Below, one piece after another: positions 7,335 to 14,423 of a DNA stretch of 43,705 nt (the stretch's first letter is position 1; the number at the start of each line of letters is the position of its first letter). Position numbers and translations under genes: made by a program. Where the stretch lies: NCBI RefSeq assembly GCF_031551385.1, contig NZ_JAVBNS010000153.1, positions 1 to 43,705 of the forward strand, written 5' to 3'. Origin of the DNA: Anaerosporobacter sp031551385 (GTDB lineage Bacteria; Bacillota; Clostridia; Lachnospirales; Lachnospiraceae). The notes below the pieces were generated by a model. The model saw nothing but the letters and a program-made list of their open reading frames with translations, was not told the origin of the DNA and made no database searches.

Positions 7335-7754
7335 ATGAAAGATCAGAATTGTGCGTATTGTATGCAAGGTGAGTTAGTAGCTAAATTTGGATATTTAGCA
7401 ATGGAGATGGAGAATAGCTTTGTGTATATATTCAAAGAACAAAGTAATCCAGGCCGTGTTATTGTAGCTCACAAGAAGCATGTAAGTGAGTTAATTGACT
7501 TATCAGATGAGGAAAGAAATGCGTATTTTGCTGAAATTGCGAAAGTAGCGAACGCAATGCACAAAGCATTTTCACCAGGCAAAATCAATTATGGTGCTTA
7601 TGGTGATACTGGCCGTCATCTACATTTTCACTTAGTTCCTAAGTACGAGGGTGGAAGTGAATGGGGTGGAACATTTACCATGAACAGCGGTAAGGTTATG
7701 ATTGATGACGTAAAGTGTGAAGAGCTTGCACAAAAACTAAGAGACGCAATGTAA
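7335..7754 (+). CDS. HIT-family nucleotide hydrolase/transferase
   Basis: A 139-residue histidine-triad protein. The triad is H95-L-H97-F-H99 in GRHLHFHLVPK, and an N-terminal CAYC pair resembles the zinc-binding cysteines of Hint-like members. The Fhit/Hint fold segment PGRVIVAHKKHV is also present. Members of the family hydrolyse nucleotide phosphoramidates or dinucleotides; the exact substrate cannot be read from sequence. The start follows AAAGGAG at 7322-7328. It stands alone between two terminators. Confidence 0.9.
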   Translation: MKDQNCAYCMQGELVAKFGYLAMEMENSFVYIFKEQSNPGRVIVAHKKHVSELIDLSDEERNAYFAEIAKVANAMHKAFSPGKINYGAYGDTGRHLHFHLVPKYEGGSEWGGTFTMNSGKVMIDDVKCEELAQKLRDAM

Positions 7755-7842
7755 GAACACAAAGGTTGAAAGGTCATGCACTTCATGCCTGCATGAAAAA
7801 GTAAGGCTTTGAGACTTGTAAAACATGAGAGATTATTAAGAG

Positions 7843-7906
7843 ATGCTCCTTCTGAGAGAAACCATTTGCTGACTAGAATGGTTTGTTGAAAGAAGGAGCA
7901 TATTTT
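7843..7906 (+). terminator. Terminator-like hairpin after the HIT gene
   Basis: ATGCTCCTTCT (7843-7853) pairs with AGAAGGAGCAT (7891-7901); an inner hairpin AACCATT/AATGGTT nests inside. It is followed by a short T-rich stretch. The 34-base repeat at 7908 starts immediately after. Confidence 0.65.
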
Positions 7907-7907
7907 A

Positions 7908-7941
7908 TTGCTGTGAACGTTTTGTATGAACAGTAACAACG
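7908..7941 (+). repeat. Short hairpin repeat, copy 1 of 3
   Basis: The sequence around CTGTGAACGTTTTGTATGAA (7911-7930) followed by CAGTAACAACG is nearly identical to 22975-23010 and to the reverse strand of 34790-34826. The ends can pair (TTGCTGT with ACAGTAA), giving a small hairpin. All three copies are intergenic. Confidence 0.65.
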
Positions 7942-8064
7942 TATTTTTTATGTACAGAGAATCGTATCTTTCTCGTAGTAAGAAGTAGAAGTTAGGTGTA
8001 TAATAAAACATATAAGAAATAGTTTCAAACATAATTGAGATAGATAAAAAGGAGGCATTATATA

Positions 8065-9045
8065 ATGAAATTCGGAATTCTTGGTGCAGGAAACATTGCA
8101 CAAACAATGGCTAATACGATAAGCAAAATGGCTGGAATAGAAAGTTACGCGGTAGCCTCACGTGACATATCGAAAGCAAATGCATTTGCGACGAAGAATG
8201 GGTTTAAGAAAGCATATGGTTCCTATGAAGAACTGGTACAAGATGAAGAAGTGGAGTTAATCTACATTGCAACACCACATTCCCATCATTATATGCAGGC
8301 AAAACTATGCATTGAACATGGAAAGCCTGTTTTGTGTGAGAAAGCATTTACAGCGACTGCGAAGCAGGCAAAAGAGATTCTTGCACTTGCGAAAGAGAAG
8401 AATGTGTTTATAACAGAAGCCATTTGGACAAGATATATGCCAAGTAGAGAGAGAATACAGACTATTATTGAAAGTGGAATGATTGGAAGGGTAACTTCCA
8501 TTACAGCGAATCTTGGCTATGCAATTCCTGAAAAAGGACGTTTGGGTGATCCTGAACTAGCTGGTGGAGCATTGTTAGATTTGGGTGTGTATCCAATTAA
8601 TTTTGCGCATATGATTTTCGGCTCGGATTATTCAGAGGTATCGTCTACCGCACTTTTGACGGATAGAGGAGTAGACAGTATGAACAGTATTACGTTATCC
8701 TATACGGATGGGAAGATGGCAACGCTTCACAGTACGTTTCATGCAAGAACAAATCGTATGGGTGTTGTAAGTGGGACAGAAGGATATATGGAAATCCAGA
8801 ATATTAATAACTGCGAAGAAATTCGAGTGTATAATAGTAGGGAGGAATTAATTCAGAAAGAAGAATTCCAAGATCAGATTACGGGTTATGAATATGAAGT
8901 AGAAGCTTGTGTCGAAGCAATGAAAAATGGACAGATAGAATGTGCGCAGATGCCACATGCAGAAACAATTCGAATTATGGAATTAATGGACTCCCTTCGT
9001 AAACAATGGGGTGTGATTTACCCTTGGGATGAGACGGATAATTAG
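8065..9045 (+). CDS. Gfo/Idh/MocA-family NAD(P)-dependent oxidoreductase
   Basis: A 326-residue cytosolic dehydrogenase. The N-terminal Rossmann fold begins FGILGAGNIAQTMA, followed by YIATPHSHHY and CEKAFTATAKQA (the position of the family EKP motif). The C-terminal half has the GGALLDLGVYPI segment. This is the pattern of the dihydrodiol/xylose dehydrogenase-like branch, which oxidises sugars or related alcohols. The AAGGAGG site is 10 bases before ATG 8065, and TATAAT stands at 7999-8004. A glycosidase acting on xylan-type substrates follows on the same strand, so a role in pentose metabolism is plausible but inferred. Confidence 0.88.
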   Translation: MKFGILGAGNIAQTMANTISKMAGIESYAVASRDISKANAFATKNGFKKAYGSYEELVQDEEVELIYIATPHSHHYMQAKLCIEHGKPVLCEKAFTATAKQAKEILALAKEKNVFITEAIWTRYMPSRERIQTIIESGMIGRVTSITANLGYAIPEKGRLGDPELAGGALLDLGVYPINFAHMIFGSDYSEVSSTALLTDRGVDSMNSITLSYTDGKMATLHSTFHARTNRMGVVSGTEGYMEIQNINNCEEIRVYNSREELIQKEEFQDQITGYEYEVEACVEAMKNGQIECAQMPHAETIRIMELMDSLRKQWGVIYPWDETDN

Positions 9046-9165
9046 AGCATGAAATGCGTGGCAATCGGTGTATCAGTTGGGGCAAAATATCTTTTTGACC
9101 ACAACATCATAATTTGAGCCTGTAACACAACGTTTGCAGGCGATAAGAAAGGCATGGTTATTTGT

Positions 9166-10701
9166 ATGAAAGTTATAAACCCAATTATGCCAGGATATTA
9201 TCCTGACCCATCTATTTGTGCAGTAGGAGAAGATTTTTATCTTGTCAACTCGACATTCACATATTTTCCGGGAGTTCCGATTTTTCATAGTAAGGATTTA
9301 AAGAACTGGACGCAGATAGGAAATGTTTTAACGAGAAAAAGCCAAGTCAGTCTTGATGACCAGTGGCATTCAGGGGGCATCTTCGCACCAAGTATCCGTT
9401 ATCATGAAGGGGTATTCTATATGATAACGACGAATGTTGGAGGAGGTGGTAACTTCTATGTTACAGCGACAAATCCAGCAGGTCCATGGTCTGAACCATA
9501 TTTTCTTGAAGGTGCAGATGGAATTGACCCGACGTTATTCTTTGATGAAGACGGCAAGGCATATTATGTAGGGCAAAGAGCAAATTCGGATGGAGAAGAG
9601 TACTGGGGTGACTGTGAAGTCTGGTTGCAGGAACTGGATTTAGAAAACGGAAAACTCTTAGGAGAATCACACGTTCTTTGGAGAGGTTCTATGAAACATG
9701 CGAACTGGGTAGAAGGGCCACATGTATATAAAGTTGGCGAATACTACTATGTAATGATTGCAGAAGGTGGAACGGGTTTTGAGCATTCGATAACGATTGC
9801 AAGAAGCAAGGCGCTACTAGGAGAATATGAATCTTGCCCAATGAATCCAATTGTTACCCATAGACATCTTGGTAAGAGCTATCCTGTTATCAATACGGGA
9901 CATGGTGATTTGGTTCAAGATAAAAATGGTGAATGGTATATGGTGCTATTGGCATCAAGACCCAAACAAGGATATTGCAATATGGGAAGAGAGACATTCC
10001 TTGCAAAAGTGGATTGGGAAGATGGCTGGCCTGTAGTAAATAAAGGAATTGGAATCATAGCAGATGAGATCGAGATTTTGCTAGAGGAGCAGGAACAGAC
10101 TTATAATAATCCATGTTATCATTTTTATGAAGATAAGTTAGATTGCCATTTTGTTTTCCTACACAATCCAGATGAAACAGCCTATGAGATTAGGAAAGAG
10201 CAAGGAATATTACGACTGCATGCACGTAAGGAAACGATGGACGATTTAGTGAGTTCTACGTATACAGGGATAAGACAGCAACATCACCGATTCCAAGCAT
10301 CGACTCGTTTGACTTGGAATATCGTTGAGGGTGAAGAAACAGGTATGGCAATTGTACAAAGTAATGAGTATTATTTAACCGCTGCAATAGTAACAAAAGA
10401 GGATAAGACATATCTAAAAGCGTTGCTAAGAAACAAAGAGGAGCGTTTTGAACTTGGAGAGTGTGAGATTGCATCGAAACCAATCGAAATTATACTGACA
10501 GGACAAGACCAGATATTGAGTATTCGCTATAAACAAGATGGTATAGAGCAGACTTTGGCACAAGATATTACTATGAATTCGCTTAGTACAGAAGTAGCAG
10601 GTGGGTTTGTTGGCTGTACAATAGGAATGTATATTACATCAAATGGTAAGGAAAGCAGTAGTTTTGCTGATTTTAATTGGTTGTCTTATATAGGCAGATA
10701 G
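9166..10701 (+). CDS. Glycoside hydrolase family 43 beta-xylosidase/arabinofuranosidase
   Basis: A 511-residue five-bladed beta-propeller glycosidase with a C-terminal beta-sandwich. Catalytic residues fit GH43: general base D14 in PGYYPDPS, the pKa-modulating Asp in GIDPTLFFDEDG (about 122) and the general acid Glu in WVEGPHVYK (about 182), close to the D14/D127/E186 spacing of characterised xylosidases. There is no signal peptide, so it would act on imported xylo- or arabino-oligosaccharides in the cytosol. ATG 9166 is preferred because MKVINPIMPGYYPDPS is the usual family start; ATG 9154 is in frame but only 3 bases from the AGAAAGG site. The stop is 11 bases before the hydrogenase start. 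Confidence 0.93.
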   Translation: MKVINPIMPGYYPDPSICAVGEDFYLVNSTFTYFPGVPIFHSKDLKNWTQIGNVLTRKSQVSLDDQWHSGGIFAPSIRYHEGVFYMITTNVGGGGNFYVTATNPAGPWSEPYFLEGADGIDPTLFFDEDGKAYYVGQRANSDGEEYWGDCEVWLQELDLENGKLLGESHVLWRGSMKHANWVEGPHVYKVGEYYYVMIAEGGTGFEHSITIARSKALLGEYESCPMNPIVTHRHLGKSYPVINTGHGDLVQDKNGEWYMVLLASRPKQGYCNMGRETFLAKVDWEDGWPVVNKGIGIIADEIEILLEEQEQTYNNPCYHFYEDKLDCHFVFLHNPDETAYEIRKEQGILRLHARKETMDDLVSSTYTGIRQQHHRFQASTRLTWNIVEGEETGMAIVQSNEYYLTAAIVTKEDKTYLKALLRNKEERFELGECEIASKPIEIILTGQDQILSIRYKQDGIEQTLAQDITMNSLSTEVAGGFVGCTIGMYITSNGKESSSFADFNWLSYIGR

Positions 10702-10712
10702 GAGAGAGAATT

Positions 10713-12161
10713 ATGTATGCAGATGAGAATTTAGTTAAGATTAAACACGATGTTATGTATGAAGTTGCAAAATTAGCATTTGAAGGTAGACTTGAGGAAG
10801 AGAGAGATCATATTCCTATGAAGTTAATACCAGGGCCTTTGCCACAATTTCGCTGTTGTATCTATAAAGAGCGAGAGATTATCAGACAAAGAATCCGATT
10901 AGTAGAAGGCAAATCGGTTGGTTCTGTAGATGATGGTAACATCGTGCAAGTAATTAGTTCAGCCTGCGAAGACTGTCCAATATCAAGTTATGTGGTAACA
11001 GACAACTGCCAAAATTGTGCGGGTAAAGCATGTATCAATGCCTGTAAATTTGATGCCATTTCAAAAGGAAGAGACCGTTCCTATATTGATCCTTTAAAAT
11101 GTAAGGAATGTGGAAAATGTTCAAAGGTCTGTCCATATAATGCGATTGCAGGATTAAAACGTCCATGTAAAAACACTTGTCCAGTGAATGCGATTACATA
11201 TGATGAATATGGTGTATCAAAAATTGACCCTAAAAAATGTATCCAATGTGGTCGTTGCATTCATAGCTGTCCTTTTGGTGCAATTGCAACAAAGACATTT
11301 GTTGTTGATGTTGTGGAAGCTCTCAAATCAGATAGACCAGTATATGCTATGTTAGCACCAGCTACAGAAGGTCAATTTGGTACAGATATCACAATGGAAA
11401 GTTGGAAAGTTGCAGCAAAGAAAACTGGATTTACAGATTTGATTGAAGTAGGACTTGGTGGTGATATGACAGCAGCGAGTGAAGCGGAGGAATGGGTGGA
11501 AGCCTACAAAGAAGGAAAGAAGAAAACAACATCTTGCTGTCCTGCATTCGTGAATATGATTCGGAAACATTATCCGGAATTAGAAGCGTACATATCAACA
11601 ACCGTATCACCAATGTGTGGGGTTTCGAGAATGATTAAGGCAAAGAATCCTAATGCAGTAACGGTATTTGTTGGCCCTTGTACTGCTAAAAAATCAGAAG
11701 TGAAAGACCAAAACATAGAAGGAAATGCAGACTATGTATTAACATATAGTGAATTCCGTGCCATTATGAAAGCGAAAGATGTTGCCCTTGAACCAACAGA
11801 GAATACATATCAGGAATCCAGCGTGTTTGGTAAATTATTTGCTAATGCAGGTGGTGTTACAGGCGCCGTATTACAATGCATGAAGGAGACAGAGCAAGAA
11901 ATTGATGCAAAGGTTTGTAAGGCAAATGGTGCGGCAGAATGTAAGAAAGCATTATTGCTATTAAAAGCTGGCAAACTACCAGAGGATTTCATTGAAGGTA
12001 TGGTTTGTGATGGCGGCTGTGTTGGTGGACCAAGTAGCTATGAAGAAGAGTTGATTGCGAAGAAGGCAAGAGGACGATTAATAGCAGAAGCAGACAAACG
12101 TGAAATCCATGAAAATCTAGGAAACTATGATATGAAAGCATTTTCGATGCATAGGGAGTAG
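10713..12161 (+). CDS. Monomeric [FeFe] hydrogenase with N-terminal 4Fe-4S clusters
   Basis: A 482-residue enzyme. The N-terminal part is rich in ferredoxin-type cysteines (CEDCPISSY, CQNCAGKACINAC, CKECGKCSKVCP, CKNTCP, CIQCGRCIHSCP). The H-cluster domain has all three signatures: TSCCPAF (about residue 273), VFVGPCTAKK (about 319) and MVCDGGCVGG (about 429). The variants AF after TSCCP, and CDGGC rather than CPGGC, suggest a non-classical subgroup, possibly group B, rather than the textbook HydA1. It would evolve or take up H2 with ferredoxin. ATG 10713 follows GGAGAG at 10701. HydEFG maturases are not in the window. The short gap after GH43 suggests readthrough. Confidence 0.93.
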   Translation: MYADENLVKIKHDVMYEVAKLAFEGRLEEERDHIPMKLIPGPLPQFRCCIYKEREIIRQRIRLVEGKSVGSVDDGNIVQVISSACEDCPISSYVVTDNCQNCAGKACINACKFDAISKGRDRSYIDPLKCKECGKCSKVCPYNAIAGLKRPCKNTCPVNAITYDEYGVSKIDPKKCIQCGRCIHSCPFGAIATKTFVVDVVEALKSDRPVYAMLAPATEGQFGTDITMESWKVAAKKTGFTDLIEVGLGGDMTAASEAEEWVEAYKEGKKKTTSCCPAFVNMIRKHYPELEAYISTTVSPMCGVSRMIKAKNPNAVTVFVGPCTAKKSEVKDQNIEGNADYVLTYSEFRAIMKAKDVALEPTENTYQESSVFGKLFANAGGVTGAVLQCMKETEQEIDAKVCKANGAAECKKALLLLKAGKLPEDFIEGMVCDGGCVGGPSSYEEELIAKKARGRLIAEADKREIHENLGNYDMKAFSMHRE

Positions 12162-12231
12162 AGCTTATTTACAGAGGGTGTATAATGTCTGTTTTTTGGG
12201 GATATGGTCAAATTGTGCCATTATAATGAAA

Positions 12232-12260
12232 TGGACTTTGCATTTTGCATGTGATATAAT
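12232..12260 (+). promoter_or_regulatory. Putative promoter for the 89-residue protein
   Basis: TATAAT at 12255-12260, preceded at 17 bases by TGGACT (12232-12237), a partial -35 match. It lies 33 bases before the start codon. Confidence 0.45.
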
Positions 12261-12292
12261 CAAACGATTAGTACATATAAAAGGGGGAGAAT

Positions 12293-12562
12293 ATGATGAC
12301 AATTGATGAAAAACTTGACTTAATTCTAGGCGAAATAGAAATTATTAAACAAGATCAAACATATATAAAATCACATCTAGAAAATGTCACGGATAAAAAC
12401 ATGCTATTAATAGCAGAAAGCCATTGTAACTTGAGTGGCAAGTTAAATCAAGCAAAGACTACTGATAAAGATTTTCTGTATGAAATGAAAGTAAATACCC
12501 TTACAGAAAAGGTTTTGGCTCTTGAAAAAGAGATAGAACAAATTAAAAATAAAATGTTATAA
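12293..12562 (+). CDS. Small coiled-coil protein of unknown function
   Basis: An 89-residue acidic, lysine-rich protein that I do not recognise. Residues 3-30 and 65-89 have heptad-like spacing of Leu/Ile (KLDLILGEIEIIKQ and KVLALEKEIEQIKNKML), so it is probably a helical hairpin or oligomeric coiled coil. It has no signal peptide or membrane segment. ATG 12293 or ATG 12296 follow a strong GGGGGAG site. It has its own promoter-like sequence and a terminator, so it is expressed alone. A scaffold, adaptor or DNA-associated role is possible; nothing in the sequence decides it. Confidence 0.7.
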   Translation: MMTIDEKLDLILGEIEIIKQDQTYIKSHLENVTDKNMLLIAESHCNLSGKLNQAKTTDKDFLYEMKVNTLTEKVLALEKEIEQIKNKML

Positions 12563-12577
12563 CATATAGAAAAGATT

Positions 12578-12617
12578 AAAGTGTAAAGTCAGTTTAGTTC
12601 ATGGCTTTGCACTTTTA
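12578..12617 (+). terminator. Rho-independent terminator
   Basis: AAAGTGTAAAGTC pairs (with G-U pairs) with GGCTTTGCACTTT, followed by TTATT. Confidence 0.7.
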
Positions 12618-12714
12618 TTGATTTCATAGAAAAATTCCAAAAAGTCAAAAGATAGTGTATAATAGAATGAAAATAAAAATTACATAGCAAAAGAATGAAG
12701 GAATGGTAAAAGTC

Positions 12715-13566
12715 ATGAAATACATTATTCAAAAAGCCATCAAAGAAGATTTAATATCAATTTTGGAATTGCAAAAAGAAGCATTTTATAAAGTCGCAGA
12801 GGCTGAAAATAATTTTAATATTAAACCTATAATTCAAACATACGAAGAAATCAAAGAAGAGTTTGAGAATAAAATATTTTTAAAATATATTGTAGATAAT
12901 AAAATTGTTGGTTCGATAAGAGCAATTGTAGATCAAGATAATAAATGCCATATTGGAAGAGTAATCGTAAAGCCGAACTTCCAAAGAAAAGGAATTGCTT
13001 TGGAATTAATGAAAGCAATTGAAAAGGAATGTAATACCGCATCTGTATTTTCCCTTTTTACAAGTAAATCAAGTGTAGAAACGATACGATTGTATGAGAA
13101 ATCAGGATATACAATTGTTGGCGAGTTAGGTGAGGGAGATGTGCAAATGGTTATTATGGAGAAGAATAATGTGCGCAAAGAAAGGGACAATCATCATAGC
13201 CATGAGTTAATAGAGGAACATACACATACATATGGAGACACGCATGAGCATAGCCATACACATGAGCATAGCCATACACATATACACGAACACAAACATG
13301 TCCATAGCACAGAAGAGAAGAAGGCAGTTGTAAATCGCTTATCCAGAGCAATTGGTCATCTTGAAGCAGTTAAGAGAATGGTGGAGAACGATACGGATTG
13401 CAGTGAGGTATTAATTCAATTAGCAGCAGTTCGTTCTGCTATTAATAATACAGGTAAAGTTGTCTTGAAGAATCACATTAATCATTGTATTGTAGAAGCA
13501 ATTGAAGAGGAGGATCATCAAGCAATTCATCAATTGTCCGATGCGATTGATAAGTTTATGAAATAA
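12715..13566 (+). CDS. GNAT acetyltransferase fused through a His-rich linker to a CsoR-family metal sensor
   Basis: A 283-residue three-part protein. Residues 1-150 form a GNAT N-acetyltransferase (acetyl-CoA motif around VIVKPNFQRKGIALELMKA and ETIRLYEKSGY). Residues about 160-199 are a linker with 16 histidines in 39 positions, mostly as HxH. Residues about 202-283 are a CsoR/RcnR/FrmR (DUF156) domain, with C229, H254 and C258. The spacing C-x24-H-x3-C equals the Cu(I) site of CsoR. The linker DNA holds an exact 18-base tandem repeat. ATG 12715 is preferred; ATG 12703 overlaps the binding site GAAGGA. The frame is uninterrupted, so the fusion is real in this sequence. Copper-linked control of an acetyltransferase is an inference. 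No copper exporter lies nearby. Confidence 0.88.
   Translation: MKYIIQKAIKEDLISILELQKEAFYKVAEAENNFNIKPIIQTYEEIKEEFENKIFLKYIVDNKIVGSIRAIVDQDNKCHIGRVIVKPNFQRKGIALELMKAIEKECNTASVFSLFTSKSSVETIRLYEKSGYTIVGELGEGDVQMVIMEKNNVRKERDNHHSHELIEEHTHTYGDTHEHSHTHEHSHTHIHEHKHVHSTEEKKAVVNRLSRAIGHLEAVKRMVENDTDCSEVLIQLAAVRSAINNTGKVVLKNHINHCIVEAIEEEDHQAIHQLSDAIDKFMK
13243..13278 (+). repeat. 18-base tandem duplication inside the His-rich linker
   Basis: CATGAGCATAGCCATACA occurs twice without gap (13243-13260, 13261-13278). Each unit encodes six residues with three histidines (HEHSHT), so slippage can lengthen or shorten the metal-binding linker in frame. Confidence 0.9.
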
Positions 13567-13590
13567 TGACATAATAAGTGTCACTTGCCT

Positions 13591-13670
13591 GCTTCTTGTG
13601 TCGCGTGTTTTGTGTTAATGTACGCGAATCAAGAAGCATACACAACATAAATGGAGTTTCGCAATTACCT
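13591..13670. repeat. Second fragment of the palindromic MITE-like element
   Basis: The right end 13653-13670 is the exact reverse complement of 381-398 (18 of 18 bases). CGTGTTTTGTGTTA at 13604-13617 is the exact reverse complement of 434-447, with AAGAAGC between at the matching position. It therefore corresponds to one inverted arm of the 378-678 element. GCTTCTTG (13591-13598) pairs with CAAGAAGC (13630-13637), forming a compact hairpin that may also end transcription of the preceding gene. The other terminal repeat is absent, so this is a decayed or solo end. Confidence 0.75.
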
Positions 13671-13700
13671 ACTAAATATAACAAAAGGGGGAGAAAAATT

Positions 13701-14423
13701 ATGTTACAAATTAAAAACCTAACAAAACGCTACAAAGGTGGAAAAGAGGCAGTATCTGAGTTGACTCTGAACATTGAAGCAGGAGATATCTACGGATTTA
13801 TCGGACATAATGGGGCAGGGAAAACGACTACAATCAAGGCAGTTGTTGGAATCATTGATTTTGAAGGTGGAGAGATTCTAATTGATGGACAATCTATCCG
13901 TGAGAATCCAATCAGTTGCAAGAAAAAGATAGCCTATATCCCAGATAATCCAGATTTGTATGAGCATCTGACCGGGATTCAATATTTGAATTTTGTGGGA
14001 GATATATTCGAAGTTTCTGCAAAGGCGCGAGAAGAAAAGATTCGAAAATACGCTGATGAGTTTGAGATTACAAATGTACTAGGAGATTTGATTTCCTCCT
14101 ATTCTCACGGAATGAAACAAAAATTAGCGATAATATCAGCATTGATACATGATCCGAAGTTGTTGATACTTGATGAACCATTTGTTGGATTAGACCCTAA
14201 GGCAACAATTATTCTTAAAAACACGATGCGACAACTATGTGAACAGGGCAGTGCAATCTTTTTCTCTACACATGTACTTGATGTAGCAGAGAAGATTTGT
14301 AATAAGATTGCAATTATCAAAGAAGGAAAATTGATTGCATCTGGTGAGACAAAGGAGCTTACGAAGGAACAATCACTAGAAGAGGTATTCATGGAGGTAA
14401 TTGAACATGCTAAGGCAGATTAG
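13701..14423 (+). CDS. ABC transporter ATP-binding protein
   Basis: A 240-residue ABC ATPase. Walker A GHNGAGKTT (35-43), signature YSHGMKQKL (about 133), Walker B LLILDEPFVGLD (about 153) and the switch His in STHVLD are all intact. ATG 13701 follows GGGGGAG (13686-13692); the frame extends upstream through the repeat but has no family similarity there. Its stop overlaps the next gene, a large permease, so the two form one exporter. By type (CcmA/YtrB-like ATPase with ABC-2 permease) this is probably an exporter; the substrate is unknown. Confidence 0.93.
   Translation: MLQIKNLTKRYKGGKEAVSELTLNIEAGDIYGFIGHNGAGKTTTIKAVVGIIDFEGGEILIDGQSIRENPISCKKKIAYIPDNPDLYEHLTGIQYLNFVGDIFEVSAKAREEKIRKYADEFEITNVLGDLISSYSHGMKQKLAIISALIHDPKLLILDEPFVGLDPKATIILKNTMRQLCEQGSAIFFSTHVLDVAEKICNKIAIIKEGKLIASGETKELTKEQSLEEVFMEVIEHAKAD

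Noticed and set aside
7628..8107. A 159-codon minus-strand frame between the HIT and oxidoreductase genes
   Set aside because: It overlaps the ends of two well-supported plus-strand genes, crosses a terminator and a repeat, and its product resembles no family.
13192..13311. Repeats in the His-rich region as a CRISPR-like or minisatellite array
   Set aside because: They are short in-frame codon repeats of a His-rich linker; there are no spacers and only one exact tandem duplication.
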